Below are positions 6,853 through 6,966 of a stretch of DNA of 6,966 nucleotides, one piece after another. Positions within the stretch are counted from its first letter, which is position 1. Each line of letters begins with the position of its first letter. This DNA is from Actinomycetes bacterium (GTDB lineage: Bacteria; Actinomycetota; Aquicultoria; CAJVYJ01; JAUVQD01). Position numbers and translations under genes: made by a program. The notes beneath the pieces are model-generated. The model worked only from the letters and a program-made list of their open reading frames with translations. It ran no database searches and had not been told where the DNA came from. Where the stretch lies: the NCBI GenBank assembly GCA_030598355.1, contig JAUVQD010000073.1, positions 1-6,966 on the forward strand, written 5' to 3'.

Positions 6853-6859
6853 CCCCTCC
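6853..6859 (-). promoter_or_regulatory. Shine-Dalgarno site of the exported-protein gene
   Basis: The minus strand reads GGAGGGG ending 5 bases before the ATG at 6847 (GGAGG core at 6855-6859, 7-base spacing). It lies inside the reading frame extended to the ATG at 6865, whose product would start M-G-G-G-D-Q by translating the site itself. This fixes 6847 as the probable start. Confidence 0.8.
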
Positions 6860-6891
6860 CCCCATAGGATATCTATGTTACGTCGGTGGTT

Positions 6892-6916
6892 ATTCCCGGC
6901 GCGAAGCTCCCTAAAC
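6892..6916 (-). promoter_or_regulatory. Candidate sigma-B-type promoter for the exported-protein gene
   Basis: On the minus strand a -35-like GTTTAG (plus 6911-6916) and a -10-like GGGAAT (6892-6897) are 13 bases apart. Against GTTTAA, spacer of about 12-15, GGGTAT, 10 of 12 positions match. The predicted start is near 6885, giving a leader of about 38 bases that carries the strong Shine-Dalgarno site. No convincing housekeeping promoter was found in 6866-6966. A sigma-B-like control would fit a general-stress role and the neighbouring RsbU/RsbP-like phosphatases. Confidence 0.5.
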
Positions 6917-6966
6917 CGGACAATGGAAGTGTTTTCAGTGGTTTTATCAACGGGTTTGTTCTTAGC

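Noticed and set aside
1..6966. CRISPR array, insertion sequence or phage genes
   Set aside because: No regularly spaced repeats, transposase, integrase or terminal inverted repeats with target duplications were seen.

Overview
The window holds a compact signalling locus. Two large, divergently transcribed genes encode soluble multi-sensor SpoIIE/RsbU-type PP2C serine phosphatases. To their right, and convergent with the second, lies a small secreted beta-rich protein gene. The organism cannot be named from this sequence. Base composition looks balanced, roughly half G+C. Shine-Dalgarno sites are strong upstream of the second phosphatase and the secreted protein. PAS/GAF-rich sensors plus PP2C outputs suggest a free-living environmental bacterium. 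The sigma-B-like promoter candidates lean towards a Gram-positive-type lineage (Firmicutes, Actinobacteriota or relatives), but that is inference.

Layout. Bases 1-32 look like the last nine codons of a plus-strand gene that enters from the left. Bases 33-312 contain no convincing gene but hold a strong inverted repeat with 14-bp perfect arms. Bases 313-3783 (minus) encode a 1156-residue protein with the order GAF - GAF - PAS - PAS - GAF-like module - GAF - PP2C. A 214-base divergent control region follows. Bases 3998-6091 (plus) encode a 697-residue PAS - PAS - GAF - PP2C protein whose C-terminal half is clearly paralogous to the first. Bases 6092-6382 are non-coding. They contain a 74-base element that can fold into a branched, tRNA-like shape, and a probable intrinsic terminator for the last gene. 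Bases 6383-6847 (minus) encode a 154-residue exported protein resembling the extracytoplasmic domain of RskA-type anti-sigma factors.

How they may work together. SpoIIE/RsbU/RsbP-type phosphatases normally dephosphorylate STAS anti-anti-sigma factors, which releases a general-stress sigma factor by partner switching. No STAS protein, anti-sigma kinase or sigma factor is encoded here, so these are either orphan inputs to a remote module or act on something else. The most interesting signal is regulatory. Upstream of both minus-strand genes there is a match to the sigma-B promoter form (GTTTAA, spacer of about 13, GGGTAT), each with 10 of 12 consensus bases and an identical 13-base spacer. If real, one phosphatase gene and the exported protein gene belong to the regulon that the phosphatases would activate, giving a positive feedback loop. 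This is a hypothesis from sequence alone.
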